Source: Sphagnum compactum (taxonomy: Eukaryota > Bryophyta > Sphagnopsida > Sphagnales). From it: 64,000 bases of DNA. Positions 1 to 11,222 of this stretch are shown piece after piece (position 1 is the stretch's first letter; every line of letters begins with the position of its first letter). The notes beneath the pieces were generated by a model. The model did no database searches, was not told the origin of the DNA, and saw only the letters and a program-made list of their open reading frames with translations. The translations under genes were made by a program, and so were the position numbers. The stretch is taken from NCBI GenBank assembly GCA_965153455.1, contig OZ234499.1, positions 12,148,271 through 12,212,270 on the forward strand, read 5' to 3'.

Positions 1-195
1 TTGCAACACAATCAATAATAGAAAAGATTAGTTATCTTGTATATTTTAGAACCTCAAAAATTGTAAACTGTTGAAATAATAATGAAACAATGAGGACTAC
101 GTGGTTTTCACTAGAGTGTTCAATTTTTTGGGGTGAATGCCAATCTCAACATAAGCCTTGTTCCATTCTTGCCTTCCTTTTCCAGATTTCTTAGG

Positions 196-1111
196 CTAAA
201 TGATGCACTTTTGCAGATATGCTTGAGTAGACTTAACAAAAACATACTTTAGATCCTTACACACCTTTTCCTTTGTAGTGCCATATTGACATGTTTTTGA
301 AAAAACATGCCCAAAGCAAGTGCCTTGAAAGTTCTTTTCTAAACCAAAAGATTCACAATTTACAACAACTTTTAATGCAATACTCATTGCATTGAGATTT
401 AACCTTTCATCTTTGACATAAGCAATGATCTTTTCCTTAAATTATATTTGTCTAATAACTTTGTGAGACTTCTAGCCAATGCTTGACCAATAGTTTTTAT
501 TGTCTCAAACAAGCCAATAATTACATGTTTTGGCCACCAATCATTGCCTAAAAAATTGATCACTAATGCAAAGACATCATAAGCTCCTTTAAACATCCAA
601 AGATCAAAGCTAGTTGTTGTAGGAAAACAATCTGCCAATGTAGGAAGAACATATTGTTGACTTGTCTTTTCAACTAACCCTGACAATATCTCTTGTGAAA
701 ATTGCCTTTTAGAAGGGTAATTTAATTTTGGACATAAACGCAAAACTAAGTGTTTAAGCCATATGTTTTCCACAAATTGAATTGGTAATAGTTTTTGACA
801 ATCAAAAGACCTAGGTCTTCTAAAAATTCTTTCTGTGGCACATCCGCTTTTTTGAAGAAATTTTTGATAGAAAAAAATTTAGAAATTGACCCACCAGATA
901 GAATCACTTTTTTTGTTGGTTGTCCTTCTTCTTTTCCTTTCAACAAAAAATTTACTTTTTTTTCAAACATTTTTGCAATATTAGTTTGATTTGCATCCAC
1001 ATGTTTTTTTAGAGAAGTTATTCCATTTGTCTTATAATAAGAAATCAATCCTTCCTTGTTTGAATTCTCGAATTTATTCCTATTACAGGTTCTTGATAAC
1101 AAAGGAAACAA
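196..1111 (-). pseudogene. hAT transposase remnant (copy A)
   Basis: Three minus-strand fragments follow one another in different frames. At 746-1111 is an N-terminal part with a BED-finger-like tract (GLISYYKTNG..SLKKHVDA) in which the second Cys/His pair is damaged. At 399-773 is the core tract with FDLWM, GAYDVFALVINFLG and WPKHVIIGLFE, a signature of plant hAT transposases just before the catalytic region. At 196-387 is a C-rich tract with CFGHVFSKTCQYG. The frames overlap or are separated by stops, so no full transposase can be made. A family member would be about 600-700 residues; only the first half is represented before the window edge. The same segments occur in the same order in copy B. 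Confidence 0.85.
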
Positions 1112-1879
1112 TGCATGATTTGTGTATTTTCAAGGTCAATTTCTGCATTATCATCGACACAATAAAAACTCCAACACAAAAATAATCTTCCATGTAGTTT
1201 CTAACTTTTTTTTTGTGCATGCAAATTTTAAAGGTTTATTTTCATTTGTTTTTTTTTCGATTTTTTGGATTCTTGCTTGTTTTTGTTTGCACACTTACAT
1301 TTTTTTCCATAATTTCATCATTCATACATGTTTCAATTGTCTCATTATTTCCAATGACAACATTTTCATCTGCATAGGATTCTTCCATTAGTAGTTTTCA
1401 CAAGAGTATTTCTAGAGTTAAAACATAAGATTTTCAAGCAAACTTTATTAATAGATAATTCCCAATTTTTTCACAAAAAAAGAAAAAGAAAAAATCAAAT
1501 ATTCACAAGGGTTTAGAGTTTAGAAAAAACATTTACAAACAATGGGGTTGAAGGTTAGGAAAAAAAAATAGAATCATTCACTTTTCTCTCAGTAAGATTA
1601 CAAAAATGTATAATGATAATTATTTTTAGAAAAATTGTTTGGGTTTATGGATATCCTGCACATTAACAAACAAAAACATTTCTAAACAAACATATTACAA
1701 GAATAAAAGAAAAACTAGAATAAAACAAAAAGTAAATCTAAAACAAAAAACCATTTTGCAAAAGAAAACAAACAAAAGAAAACTGAACAAAAAAAAAAAA
1801 AAAAAACCTAACCTTATCTAGTTGCTGGAAAGCTCATTTCTCCAAGCTCCTCCCTGCAAAAGAGGAGGGAGGAGGTAAG

Positions 1880-2360
1880 TACCAACCAACATAAGGTAGC
1901 AAGGCAACGAGGTAGCGAAGTGCAAGGCAACAAGGCATCGAAGCAACAAATGGGGGGGTTCAAGAGGTACTTGAGGTGCAATGGCAGCCAAGCAATGAGG
2001 TAGCATGAGGCAAGAAGGCAGCAAAGTAGTGTGAGGCAACTTGAGGCAATGAGGCAGCAAGAAGAGGTATAAGGCAATGAGGCAACAAGGCAGAGGTAGT
2101 GAGAGGTAGCTTGATGTAGTTTGGTAGTTCAATAGCTTGAGGTAGGTCGGCAGTTTGAAGTAGCATGCAGCACAACAAGGTGACAAGGTAGCAAGTCGAG
2201 GTAGTAGGACAAAATGACGAGGCAGTAGTTCGAGGTAGCACAAGGCACAACAAGGCAGCGAGTTAGTACAAGGCATAGTGAGGCGGCAAGGTAGCAATTC
2301 AAGGCAGTAGGACAAGGCTTCAAAATTGTAGAGCGAGGTGGCGAGGCAAGGCAACAAGAC
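1880..2360. repeat. Degenerate GAGGCAAC/AGGTAGC repeat inside hAT copy A
   Basis: About 480 bases consist of irregular short units such as GAGGCAAC, AAGGCAGC and GAGGTAGC. They sit between the transposase 5' end and the right terminus. Long Leu/Cys-rich open frames over it on the minus strand are artefacts of the repeat. A related tract sits at the same place in copy B, so it belongs to the element. Confidence 0.8.
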
Positions 2361-2864
2361 AAGAGGTTGAAAGGAAAGAAGTAAAAGGGAAAAAAAAAGG
2401 AAAGAAAGGAGCGAGAGTGAGGAAAGGTGAGGAAAAAAATAAAGTGAAAAGAAAAAAGTTTAACTCTATGATCCAAACTCCAAAATCTAAACAACCCAAA
2501 AACACTAGAGAACACAACACGCACAATGCCCAACCTTTGTAAACACAAGCGAAAAAAACACAAGTGGAAGAACTAGGGGAGAAAAGTACAGTTTATAAAA
2601 AAAATTAGGGTTTTTTGGAAGTGGCTGTTGGAATGCGGTGCCTACACCTAGCCCTAATTTTTTCACATAGGATTCTTCTAAGACCCTGACCCGTATAAGG
2701 GGTCAGACCTTAACTGGGTCTCACTATTTTTATTTTTTAAAAACTTAACTGTTTTTCACCATCCGGTTTTCAGGCAGGGTATGATGCAGTGTGATACCCT
2801 GAGGGGTTCAGACTCTGATGCCCGGCTGATGCCCGGGGGGATTTGCGATACTCGCCCAACACTG

Positions 2865-4288
2865 GTTTGAACCTAGTTTTGAATCTTAAGTAGAATCCCA
2901 TCCCTTGTGTGAAGTGCAGTAGTGAATACATAGTTTTGTCTTGCTCAGTGGCTTTTTATGTCAGTAAGAAAGCTTTTGGTCTGAAACTATAATGGCTGTG
3001 GTGTTGCATTCCCTGCAGAATGAAGGCAGAAGACATTTTATCATATTTGTCAAAGCAATGGTTTTCTCATCCCTCTTCTGATGTGCAATGTGTTGGCTGT
3101 CTCTTTCTGATGGAGCAATTTGCAATTTGCACCAAACCTTTGTGTAATCGCATCAAAACCTTAACTTGCTTTTGTGGTTAGAGATGAGCTTTGATACCCA
3201 TGTCTGCCAAAATGGCCTAACCATTATCTCATGACACAGAACTGTAGGTTAATCCCAAGAGGTAACCATGCAACTTTGTCTTAAGATTATAGCAGAGAAT
3301 TTTTAGGGGGTTGTCATTTATCTGCAATGTCTTAACCCTAATTGACATTTCACCAAAACAGTTAACAATACAAAAGTCAGACCAGAACTGACAAATGTGA
3401 ACAAGAGCCAAGGATTACATTGGACTTTTAAAAATCTGACTCACTAAAGTTGTCACAGGCTTCAAGCTTTGGGAAAAAGGGATTTATTTCAGAAATAGAA
3501 AATCATCGCCATTAGAGTTTAATCTGTTTAGTTTCAGGCAGCTTTCAAAATTGAAGAATTGAACCAAGATACCATGCCTCATTGATGGTGAAAATTCTGA
3601 GATAGATAGATGAATGATGTGGAAAAAAAAACTATGCAAACTGGAGTTGAGATGAGAGAGAAATCATCTCATCATCAAAGTTGGCCATCCAATATAACTG
3701 TACACAAAATCATACAAATTTGGGCTGCTGTGGCATTTAGGGGTTGAGTCAATTAGGAATCCTTGAGTGAAAAGGTAGTACTACTTACAAAGACAACCAG
3801 AAAGTTTCAAAAGCTCGATTGACAATGATGCAGTGGCCAGGATTCAAATCTTCTGAACTCTAGCAAGTTGGAGAAGTTGGTTGTTGCCTGTGGTCTGGGC
3901 AGAAAAGTTGTGCAAGCCCTATTTTACAAAGCAATGTTAAAAGCCCAATTAGTCAGAAATCAGTGAATCAGATTCCAAAAAGGATGTTAAAGTACTTCTT
4001 GGTGATCTGTAAACTAGAGACATCATGAACAGGACAGCATCTTAGCATGAAATCCATGGCAAAAATGACTGCTTTTGGGTGGATGCCTAGGTTGACTTGC
4101 ACTTTCTAAATTCTGAAATTTACTGTGCACCTCAGAGAAATGATCAATCAGGATGTATTGTGCCTTTGTTGAACTCCAGCTCCTATCTTCTAATTCAGTT
4201 TATGCTCTGTGTATCACACAATTGTTATGATGTGCACCTCTTTTGAAGCTCGAGCAATCATGTGGATCATTACAGGATAGAGATTCAA
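2865..4288. other. Intergenic, 3' flank of the LRR-WD40 gene
   Basis: Moderately A+T-rich single-copy-looking DNA between the hAT terminus and the stop codon of the LRR-WD40 gene. It should contain the 3' UTR of that minus-strand gene. Open frames here are short and show no recognisable domain. No tRNA, repeat array or element end was seen. Confidence 0.6.
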
Positions 4289-7200
4289 TTATCCCCCCAT
4301 GCCTGTCAGTGATGCATGTTGGTGCTCCAGTCCATGTCCCTTCCTCTCACCACTACTTGTAAGCAGATTCACCTGGAGACAATGAAATAGCTCTTTAGTA
4401 ATCTCCATGTAGATTACTCAGCGATATTAGTATGAGTGTTGTATGAAGGTACAATCAACACTGAAGGCTACAACAAAGTATGTAGAGAGTTTCGACCCTT
4501 CACAATGCTGGATTTTGCATCTATAGTTGGAAACCCATGGCAACATGCACCTTACTTTTCCCCTCTCAGTGAGCAATGAAACATGAAAAGGATCCTGGCA
4601 ATAAAAAGCCACTTCTAATGCTTGCAAATTGGACCATCAAGTGCTCAGATGTAACAGAGTACTACCTTAACAATTTCAGATTTTGAATGTGGATGGTTAT
4701 AAGCAACCAGGACACAGAAGTGAAAATCCTGCATGTCAAAACAAGCACATAAGTACTATCAAAGCTCACAACAACCAAGAATATCCAACTCATGCAGAAT
4801 AAATGTGTCTATTTTCAGCAAAACAAGCACAGAAGTACTATCAAAGATGGCAACAGCCAAGAATAACCAACTTGTGCAAAAATAAATCTGTCTATTTTCA
4901 GCGCCACATGCTGATGTTGAATCACTAACCTTGAAAGGATCACCTCTCAAAGATTGCACATACAAGGAGTTCTTCAATCCCCGACCCTGAATACAGTTTA
5001 CATGTGCGAGAGTATGGTCAAAAGCAGTCAACACCATAGCTTGACTGTGCTAGTTTAATGCTGGGATGGGAAAGAACCGACATAAAGAATGTACAAGGAC
5101 TTCAATACATGTTAGCAAAAATCTAAGAGCGTTACTTGTCCCACACAATGGTTTGATGAAGGCAGAAATACCAGAATCTCAAAGTTATAATATGCTAACG
5201 TTCCAGGGATAGGGAATCTACTTCCAAGGACAGGTCTCGCAGCCGTCGACCAGTTTGTGCACAACAAACACGAACAATGTTTTCTTCGCAACTGCCAGTG
5301 ATGATGTAATCCCGGTTATTGAGGTAGTATGAGCGTGTGTAGTTCTGGATGCTTCTTGTTGGTGCTATATCAAACTTCAGGTGCAGCCTGCCATCCACTG
5401 CCAGGTGTTGCCGAACCTGTGCACAAAATAACAATGGGTAACATCCATTCTTTGTTACAAGATCATCCACTGCATATATTGTTGTTGTTCACTGTTGCTG
5501 GTATTCCCTGAAACAAGAAACAATGATAAAACTTAATGAAACTGAAGATTACCTCGTTATCAACAGCTGATGACAGAAGGTAGTGGTCATCATGCGAGAA
5601 GCAAACCATCACATTGCCACGAGTGCTATGTGCTGTGTAGATTGGTGTCGTAACCTTCTGCCTTATGTCCCACATCTTTATGTCCTTATCAAATGAGGAC
5701 GTAGCAAAGAGATATGGTGAATGATGTGCAAATTTCACAACATTTATATGCTCTTGGTGGAGGTCTGGGAAGATCTGAAGTTGAGTACCAGTGCGAAGAT
5801 CATACAAACCTACGTGCTTCGCATAACCACTGGCTAAAAAGTAATCGTCTGTTGAGTTTATGTGGACAGATGTTAATTGCTCAAAATCATCATAGGTGTG
5901 AATTGTTGGGCTTCGATTAACACGGCTGCTCACAGACCCTCCTGATTGTTGACCCCAATATCCGGTACTCTCATATCTACTTGTGTTACTTAAACCTCCT
6001 CTCCTTCCACCTGCTGTCACCATTGAAGCTCGCATATGGTTCACATCATAAAGTTGAAGGCTTCCATTATCTGACCCCGCAATGAGCTGCATTGTGCCAT
6101 TTCATACACAACCATGAGGAGGATTCTCTTGGCGAGGAAATGTTGTCACATAGTTCAGCACAGCCATGTATGTGAAGCACTGAGATTCAAAAGTCTCTCA
6201 GCATACAACATGATCAATTGCATTACATGAGGTCCACAATCATGGTTTAATTGAAGAGCATTCATGCAGACATTAATCAATTGGATATCCTCCTAAAACT
6301 AAAGAGATGTGCAACCTTCAAACTAAAAACTTCACACCTTAACAATCCTCCTGACAACCTAAGTTGATGTGACAGAGAATACCTTATTAGGGTCTTACCT
6401 TATTAGGGTCTTTGTTGAGCCAACAAAGTCCAAGAATACTGTGAGGAGCGCCAATGGACTGAACATAACCAACCACTTTATCACTCTCATGGTTTACAAC
6501 CACCACCTCTCCATGCAAAGTACCAAACACCATATAGCTCGCTTCAGTGGGATGATACTCAAACTGGCGTGGTCGGCAGCGGTGGCTTAGGTCAAGAGTT
6601 GACCTCTTGAGCTTGCAGATGGCAGTGGTTGCCGGCCAGGAACATGATGCCATCTTGGCTGAACAAAGAGACCTAGTGAAAGCAGCAGAGCTGTGCTCAT
6701 GGTTGACAAACCCCAGCTTGCTACTCTCACTGGTGGCACCAACTCCCCATCCTCCAGTTTCCCGTCTTTTCAGCACCTGGAAACATCAACAGGCACACAT
6801 GGAGCTGAGAAAAATCATAGAGAACCTAACGCCCTTTCTGCAGTAATATCAAGTATCCATGCTACCTGTATCACATTTTCTGCTTCCCTCTGGTTGCTAC
6901 CCTACCTGTATCACATTTTCCGGTTCCCTCCGGTTGTTAGCAACAAGCTCAAAATGCTCCTTGCACACGCTGCGTGCTCTCTCCCTCTCACAGTATGTGA
7001 CCGCCACATTATCCAACACTTGCAGTCCTGGCAGTGTGGCAATCATGAATTCCCGGTAGTGATTCTCATAACAGATTGGTGATACATGGCGAGTACCAGT
7101 TAGCCCCAGTGAAAGAGCAGTATGTGCAGCAGTTAGAGTACACTGTTCTTCTCCCTCATCTCCAGAGCTCCCTGTCCCTCGGTCACTTGCACCTTCACCA

Positions 7201-9492
7201 CTGGCAGAGTGGAGGCGAAAACTGGCTTGTTCATTGACTTCATGAACAAGACTGGCTGTCTCAGTCATAACAAAGCTTGAGGATGCAGCAAAATCCTCAT
7301 TGCTAATCTCAGCTACTGCCCTGCCCCTGTCCTCATGTGGATCCAGCAATCTATGCATGGTGTTAACATCAAATGCTAAGATGTCCAAAGGGACTTGACT
7401 AGTGCTTGCTCTGGTGGTTTCCATCGGCATTCCTTCACTCTGGGGTCTTACAGCTGTCTCAGATGCACAATCCCTTGAATCTTCAATAGTGATATCCATT
7501 GCTTGCGGACCCTCACTCACTTCAACCTGCAGTCCAAAATCCAACTCTTCAACTCAATAGAAACTTTGCTGAAAGATGAAAACTCCTGCCATCCAAACCA
7601 TGAAGCATCTTCCTCTTCATGCACTAACCTGATCTACTTCACTTTCGCCTGATGATTCTCCGCTGGACCTGGCAGATGGCTGGTTGTCATCAGAGTTGTC
7701 ATCAGAGTAGGGGCCATCTGACACATCATCATCACTTCCTGAGTAAGGATACTCTGTATCTGAAGACCCATAACCATTTCCCTCCCTCAATGGCGGTGGT
7801 GCCCACTCTCTTTGGGATTTCTGCTCAGCACTCGCCTGCCAACATGAACAAGTCAGGTTTCTAAAACTAGGACAGCAGAATAATAAAATCAGTTCCCAAA
7901 GCACAGAATTCAGTGCTGGAACTGCCATGATACCTGATCTGTGTTGCCCTCTCGTAAGCCTGAAGCATCTGATAGTGTCCTTGCTGTCATTGCTGTGCAT
8001 GGGCCTGTTCCCTGGCAGCATAGACACCTTTGAAACCGCAGTTCTGAGAGAGATGGGAGTTTGAATAATGCTGCAGATGTTGTCCACAGATTTGAGATCC
8101 CTGTGCCGCACATGGAGAGAGATGCCAATTTTGGCATGGCACGGAAGCAGCCATCAGGTAGGCTTGTTATAGAGTAGCTGTCATCAAGGTTCAGGGTGTG
8201 GAGCCATGGAAACTGTCCTACCATAATGAATTTCCGGATACGCGAGAAACTTAGATTCAAGATTTGGCAGTGAAGCCCTCCCTGAAAGAGCACTCTGCAC
8301 AGACAAGCTGAGAGCATAAGAAAGTGTACGAGTACTTGTACATAAGAATAGGCTAAGAGTTGCATAGCTGAGCAATATCATATTCCCACGCATCAGTAAC
8401 TGATAGAATTGAATAGCAGGCATGGTTTTGAACAAGCATTACTAAAATGCTAGTCTGCACAAGGGTGCCATAGCCAGTTAGGGGGCACAGTAGAAATAGA
8501 AACCAACCTCAAAGCTTCCCGGTCAAGTGCAACATCTCTGAGATCAGCAATACGGAGCTTGGGGCCAGCAGCATGCAGCAGTTGAATCAGCAGCTGCCAC
8601 TGGAGACTGGAAGCAGTGTTGTTGTTGATCACATCCACTGCTGCTAGCTCAGAGTGTTGCACCAATTGCAGGATGTCAACCAGTGGGGCAACATCAACAT
8701 CCACTATATGATCCAAGCACAGTTCAAGAACCTGTGGCTCTTTACTGGACATCTGTGCAACAAAACAACACAAAGCAAACCTCATCCCAATGATCATCCC
8801 AAACCCTAGCGTCACTGAAGGATCCAGACATGTTGAAAACCTTATTGAATAGGCTAAGAAGATGTGCAATTGATGAGGATTTCTAGGCAGTATAGGGATT
8901 ATCTCAGACCTTAGCAAATGCCGTGAGCACACTCAAGTGGGGGGCCAAGCCATAGCCTTTGCAAGCCTCCACATATCTGCATAACCATCACCACAAAACA
9001 AAGTTTTACAAATGACATGCATGTACTTTGTTGTTGGAGCGACTTACATGTCCTCATGGCGAGCATCAAGTTCTGACCCAAAAGCTCACAGTTACACATG
9101 GTGCATATAAGATGCACAGATTCTAGAAACAAAGTTTCTGGCCCTAATTGCAGCACCAACTGCAGATGACTGCAATTTTTTTGCAACAAGATCCAAGGAT
9201 ATATGACAAACCTCTCGGTGGTGAAGAGATTTTCTCAACAGCCTGCAACTGACTTTAGATCAAAAAAAGAAAGATGAAAAAAAAAATTCTTTCTTTGCAG
9301 CTTGATCATTTGCCAGTGTTCATGTAATCTGGTGTTTAGCTTGTAAAGGAAAAAAATAAAAATAAAAAATCCACTCGGCAAGCTGATTGCAAAGCTGCTG
9401 CATTCTCCGTTTATGCAAGATGTGGATCGATCCAGTTCAACGTGCGTATCCACTTACTTGGCTTGGAGGCTGTTTATGCAGTAAGTTTCCAT
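4289..9492 (-). CDS. LRR and WD40 repeat protein, 12 coding exons, 940 aa
   Basis: Exons: 9492-9458, 8976-8910, 8752-8508, 8294-7934, 7835-7629, 7526-6906, 6776-6399, 6086-5553, 5416-5222, 4986-4930, 4594-4556, 4372-4289. All junctions are GT-AG and the 2823 coding bases stay in frame to TAA. The short first exon (METYCINSLQA) was chosen because it joins exactly where relatives have 7-8 residues before the conserved (K/R)Y(V/L)E motif. Residues ~50-225 hold leucine-rich repeats (LRIADLRD, LHTLNLDD, LPSLSELRFQ). Residues ~240-480 are acidic and Ser-rich. Residues ~560-880 form WD40 blades, with DFEQLTSVHINSTDDYFLASG and a WDxR (DWD) box ending WDIR at about 777-780. Such boxes bind DDB1 in CUL4 ubiquitin ligases. 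Arabidopsis has homologous LRR-transducin proteins; DHU1 may be one, which I cannot confirm. Ubiquitin-ligase substrate reception is inference. Confidence 0.9.
6381..6412 (-). repeat. Perfect 16-base tandem duplication carrying a second 5' splice site (exon 7 end)
   Basis: ACCTTATTAGGGTCTT is repeated without a mismatch (6381-6396 and 6397-6412). On the coding strand each copy gives CCTAATAAG followed by GTA, so exon 7 may end at 6399 or 6383. Only the 6399 donor keeps frame with exon 8 (LIAGSDNG). The distal one adds 16 bases and shifts frame. Confidence 0.9.
6862..6937 (-). repeat. 40-base tandem duplication carrying a second 5' splice site (exon 6 end)
   Basis: On the minus strand the exon 6 end and the start of intron 6 are duplicated with a 40-base period. 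Each copy contains GTGATACAG followed by GTAG, so two donors exist, with exon ends at 6906 or 6866. The distal donor would add 40 bases that begin GTA GGG TAG, an immediate stop. The copies differ at a few positions. Confidence 0.85.
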
Positions 9493-10682
9493 AGCTCCTC
9501 CTCCTCCCCGTCTCTCTTCAAAAACGCTTCCGCTCCGACAACACGTTAGTCACAAAGAACACAAGTACGGCTTTGCTTTGCTACTTTGTATGATTCTATG
9601 ATTTCCTCAAAACTCTTTTGCAAACTGTTGCGACCAAGGAAGAAGCCTAGAGGGTCCCTTCTACCAGCTACAGATCACCGTGACTGCCTGCTGGACATGC
9701 AATTCTCTCGGCAAACGTTTTTCAAAGCATAATGAGTTAGTTACCTATTGCAGCATTCCACCAGTTCATGCTCTTCTGTGAATTCGTGCGTCAGCTTTTA
9801 GGTCTGAGACCTCTTGATCACGGAGGCACTTCAGTACATGCCTCCGCGGCCATGTTCATATAGAGGAATACATCCCACATTTCTCAGCCGATTCCAAATA
9901 CTCCTGAGCTTTTCATGCTCCTTCTCTCTTCTTCTGTTGTGTTGCCTGCCACATCGGCCGGCGGCGAACACTACTTCGTCTCAAATTTTCCTTCCCCTCG
10001 ACCTCGAGGTTCAAAGCCACACAATTAGCCACCCGCTTGCACTTAAAACAGCGTACAATAACAACCACTCTCTCCCGAAAGAAAGACTGAAAGAGATGAA
10101 TCCTCTCCCTCTCTTTTTTTCCCTCATGAAGCTCCTCCTTTCTCCTTTCCGCCTGCGAAAGGAGCCGTAAAACTGTTCCGTGACACTTGCATCCACGCAA
10201 ACTCCCTCTCCCCTCCCGTAACCTTCTTCTTAAAGAAACAAGAACGTACCGCCGATCTAGCTAGCACCGAATTTTCTCAAGTAAGATCCAAAGCAACGAC
10301 ACACAAGCAGCAACGCCGCCCGCTCTTGAACCGCCTTTCCTTCCAAGGACCGTGCTGAGCAGCACAAAAGAAAGAAAGAAAGAAGACAGGAAAAAAAAAC
10401 AAACCTACTCTCTTCTCCTCGTATGAAACCACCAACAGTCCTTCGCTTTTGTTAGGATCTGGGCGGCTTCTTCACCGCAATCGATACGGCAAAAAATGGC
10501 TCGTTGCATTCCTCGCCTTCTCACGCCTCCATCTACAGTGTCGTACGCGGACATGGGCCAGTCGAGGAGCAAGAGGACTCGTAAAGAGACAAAGAGACGC
10601 GAGAGGAGGGGCGGTGATGCGAGAGTCTCGCGCGTCTTCTTCCTTCCTCCGCCCGCCCGCGTTCTCCGGCCATACGTCCCGC
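9493..10682. other. 5' UTR and promoter region of the LRR-WD40 gene
   Basis: This stretch lies upstream of the minus-strand start codon and is richer in G+C than the flanks, with pyrimidine tracts, AAAGAAAG runs and Ser/Arg-type shadow frames on both strands. It probably holds the 5' UTR and core promoter. I see no convincing TATA box and no divergent plus-strand gene; open frames of 60-118 codons in it show no family signature and overlap each other on both strands. Confidence 0.5.
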
Positions 10683-11222
10683 GTTCCCAACGATACAGAA
10701 CCGCCACGTTCCCTGAAACCTAAAGCGTAAGGAGCTCTTTTCTTTTACTTCCCGGCGCTTCTTGACGTCCGTGTTTCTAGATACCTCCGTTCTCAACCAT
10801 ATAGAACTGCGAAGTTCCCTAAAACCTAAATTGCTACAGTTCTCATCTTTTACTTCCCAAGCAATTGCTTTACATCCATGTGTCTAGGGTAGCTCAGTTC
10901 CCAATGATATCGTACAGCCACGTTCCATGAAACCTAAAAGGCCAACAGTTCCTATCTTTTTACCTCCATCCATTTCTTTACAAGGGTGTTTTTAGGGGAG
11001 CTCAGTTCCCAAAAGACAAATCCACGTTCCCTGAAACCTATAGCAAAAGGAGTTCTCATCTTTTACTTGTAGGCGTTTCTTTATGTCCGTATTTCTAGGG
11101 GGGAGCCTCAGTTCCCAACGATATGGGACCGCGAGGTTCCCTGAAACTAGCCCAAAGCACAGCAGTTGTCATCTTTTACTTCCAGGAGTTTCTTTACGTC
11201 CATGTCTGTAGTAGGGGAGCTC
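10683..11222. repeat. Five tandem ~107-bp units
   Basis: Units start near 10683, 10789, 10897, 11005 and 11111 (periods 106-108). Each opens with GTTCCCAA or a variant, then has ACGTTCCCTGAAACCT about 25 bases later, a TCATCTTTTACTT block and a TTTCTTTACGTCC block. Units differ by substitutions and small indels, so the array is not very recent. It lies about 1.2-1.7 kb upstream of the LRR-WD40 start codon. Confidence 0.9.

Larger units (their letters stand above)
1..2864 (-). mobile_element. hAT transposon copy A, truncated by window start
   Basis: Its sequence matches copy B (17062-21027) along its length at an offset of about 18,120-18,160. The right terminus near 2864 reads CAGTGTTGGG inward on the minus strand, the same as the copy B terminus. 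Transposase remnants read leftward. Between the transposase start and the terminus lies a long degenerate GAGGCAAC/AGGTAGC repeat (about 1880-2360). The left end is outside the window. The first base corresponds to about position 18120 of copy B, so the C-terminal transposase part and left terminus are missing here. It is decayed: no open frame covers the transposase. The assignment to hAT rests on the transposase motifs and terminal repeat. Confidence 0.85.

Noticed and set aside
1814-2563. Long Leu/Cys-rich minus-strand open frames
   Set aside because: They translate the GAGGCAAC-type repeat inside the hAT element in several frames at once and show no domain.
9814-10200. Overlapping plus- and minus-strand frames in the LRR-WD40 upstream region
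   Set aside because: Both strands are open over the same G+C-richer stretch, which is expected by chance; no motif or splice context supports either.
10405-10796. Arg/Ser-rich frames of 70-100 codons
   Set aside because: Five frames overlap on both strands in a compositionally biased promoter region; none resembles a known protein.
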